Origin: Combretum micranthum
Lineage: Eukaryota; Streptophyta; Magnoliopsida; Myrtales; Combretaceae
DNA length: 64,000 nucleotides
Assembly: GCA_024138025.1 (NCBI GenBank)
Contig: JAMXBD010001258.1
Location: 186,001-250,000, forward strand
Reading direction: 5' to 3'
In this document: positions 62,234 through 64,000 of the stretch, one piece after another
Numbering within the stretch: the stretch's first letter is position 1
Layout of the letters: each line of letters begins with the position of its first letter
Notes under the pieces: generated by a model
Told to the model about the DNA's origin: nothing
The model's database searches: none
Seen by the model: the letters and a program-made list of their open reading frames with translations, nothing else
Program-made: the position numbers and the translations under genes

Positions 62234-64000
62234 TGTAATGCCCTAACCTAAAGACGTTTTTAGCCTGCCATGTGTCCGTACTAGAATAGATACGTTAAGG
62301 CTATATATTTCTAAAACCACAAACATGTATTTCCAATATCACCAAAATCTCATAGATAGGGTAACTTTTAAAACTTTTCATATCAAATTAAATGTCCTCA
62401 TCTCATCTATAAGCATAACTAAATATCCAATCTAAAACATAAAAAAAAATCCTTACATATAAAAGTCCTTAAAAGAAAACTAACTAACTTATAATATGTT
62501 TCTTCTTCTCAAATTACTAATAACTAATTTCAATTGTCAGTAGTATGGTCATAACCGCTATCGCTCTCCCCATCATTGATGAATACGTCATAGCACGTCA
62601 AGTCATAGATTAAAATCTTCACTGTACTTGTAAAAATAAAGGATTGAGCGAAAAATGCCGAGTAAGCCAAACGAAAAGCACATGCACATGATCGTGCAAA
62701 TCACAATAGCACATACAACTTATATTCTAATGCAACAAGAACAATTAATTATCTTTTCATTAACCTGTAACCAACACAGTTTATGAATATTTGTAACTAA
62801 TCCTAAACCCGGAGTAACTCATGACCTCGATGAAAACCATAGTATAAAATAATATATATATATATATATAGTTGCGTTCCACAATTAAGCTGGTAAAGAC
62901 TCCTAATCTACCGGAGTCATCTCCAAGTGCAACTTCACTCGGGACAACGACACACAAGGATCATCAGGTTGCTAGCGTTAGTATCACCTTCCACCATGGT
63001 TTCTCTCTACCATGAGTTCTATACTAACCGTAGTCGCTCGCAACCAACACTTGATTCAATTAAAGTCCCATATAATTAAATCAGTTTAGCAACTAATCCT
63101 ACAAGCACAAACAATCAAACATGGTAAGGTCGTACCTGGATTTGCTTGCAATCCCAATCTATCTAACAAAAACTTTTAATTGAAAAGGAAACCTAATCTC
63201 GTAATACTCCTGTTTAACAAGATATATATTGCAATCAATTCCAATTTTAATAACAATATAAAACCCTAACCCTAATTCCATAAACCTAATCGAAGATCAG
63301 CACATTTGTTTATCCCGTTTGCACTTCACAGAAACCCTTTTCACAATTTCTCCAGAGTTCTTAATAATCTCCAAAATTCCCTTCACGACACATACATATA
63401 TATACAATCCTCTATGAGTAAAATGACTACGAAAGTTCATAACTTTATAACTATAGAGATAGAACGAGTTCATACTTATCTAGAACTCATAGATCTTGCT
63501 TGTGACAGAACCCTAATTCGTTCAATCAATCTCCTATCATAAGTAATTTACTATCGCTAAAATCATATTCCTATAATCTAGTAATCTCAAAAACCACGAA
63601 ACTTTGACAGAGATCTTACCTTTACTTTGATTTGAAACCAAAACTCTCAAAATCCACTTTAGGGTTTTCTCCAATAGATTCCCAAATCTCCTTCAATCGT
63701 ATACAAAGCTAGAATTAGATTTATCTATCTAAGGAAAGGAATTGAAAAAGACCAAGATTAGACCCACATACCTTGAGTTTAGTTGAGCAAGAAGTGTGGG
63801 GACATCGAAGGTCTAAGGGTCTATTTATAGAGGAACTCAACTTAGGAAAAACGCCACTATAGTCCAGCCAATACGTCGACGACCTACCATGATACGCCGG
63901 CGGCCTTCCTTGATATGCCGATGGCCATCCTGTTGGCGTAAGTCGGTCTTTATCCGTCTTCGATGGCTCTCTAATGCTAGCATCTTATACAAATAGGCTG
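62234..64000 (-). mobile_element. LTR of a third long-LTR family (C), leaves the window
   Basis: It begins TGTAATGCCCTAACC, the same type of terminus as families A and B (TGTTATGCCC, TGTCACGCCC). It continues with gccatgtgtccg and a gagtaagccaaacgaaaagc stretch, as in other long plant gypsy LTRs. A minus-sense TATA box, ctatttatag, lies at about 63820, so it reads leftwards and its 5' end is beyond 64000. An (AT)n run is at 62852-62870. Beyond 63860 a GC-rich patch with repeated gatacgccggcggcc / gatatgccgatggcc appears. Whether this is a solo LTR or part of a full element cannot be seen. Confidence 0.5.
63860..63960. repeat. Short GC-rich direct repeats in LTR C
   Basis: Three variants about 20 bp apart: aatacgtcgacgacctacc, gatacgccggcggccttcc, gatatgccgatggccatcc. 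They resemble the tacgccacc motifs at 11700-11950. Confidence 0.5.

Noticed and set aside
1..64000. tRNA, rRNA, CRISPR arrays, bacterial-type operons, integrated virus
   Set aside because: I looked for tRNA-like cloverleaf box sequences, rRNA-like conserved stretches, regular short direct repeats with spacers, and coat or movement protein motifs and saw none. The repeats present are eukaryotic transposable elements and simple repeats.

Overview
This window looks like repeat-dense intergenic DNA from a large flowering-plant nuclear genome. It is AT-rich, no open frame is convincing as a host gene, and every recognisable coding remnant comes from a plant transposable-element lineage: Athila-type Ty3/gypsy gag-pol, a Tekay/Del-like integrase tail, a SIRE/Maximus-type Ty1/copia env-like frame, a LINE ORF2 tail and a plant-mobile-domain (MAIN-like) remnant. 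The species cannot be named from what is visible.

About half of the window (roughly 32 kb) is solo LTRs of long-LTR families. Family A has seven copies: 1486-5752 (-), 15163-20378 (-, chimeric), 30156-37024 (-, interrupted), 32513-35817 (+), 46674-50288 (+), 51124-54488 (-) and 57177-61508 (+). A related family B has one complete copy at 41211-45863 (-). Six A copies and the B copy are bounded by TG...CA and 5-bp target-site duplications (TSDs) read directly from the sequence: GGTAG, CATGG, CTAAG/CTGAG, TACAT/TGCAT, ATTAG, CTGCA and TAGAG. Strand was assigned from CTATAAATA promoter motifs. In that sense the LTR runs from TGTAAGCCC to GGGGCGTGACA.

Layout: 1-7149 is the 3' part of a SIRE-like copia element split by solo LTR A-1. 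7150-11589 is the PPT trace, LTR, PBS and decayed gag-protease-RT of an Athila element. 11590-20378 is a pile of later sequence: a minisatellite, a hAT element, a partial B LTR beside an integrase tail, and a chimeric A LTR. 20379-23860 is the 3' end of an Athila element, its LTR split by a SIRE-like solo LTR. 23861-30150 holds a MAIN-like remnant, two probable LTRs and unassigned DNA. 30156-37024 is two A LTRs nested in opposite orientation. 37030-46190 is LTR-like debris and a LINE ORF2 remnant split by the B solo LTR, with two Mutator-like MITEs nearby. 46674-61508 is three A solo LTRs with a 1.9-kb hAT element between two of them. 62234-64000 is an LTR of a third family leaving the window.

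The most interesting signal is structural. Every A copy carries, just inside its sense 3' end, a terminal short hairpin (arms TGTCACG/CGTGACA) followed by a roughly 62-bp two-storey foldback. The paired arms differ between copies in compensating ways while a 7-nt loop stays similar. A second covarying hairpin (arms TTAAAATG/CATTTTAA) lies inside the LTR. This suggests an RNA structure kept by selection while the family was active. No functional host gene, rRNA, tRNA or CRISPR array was found.
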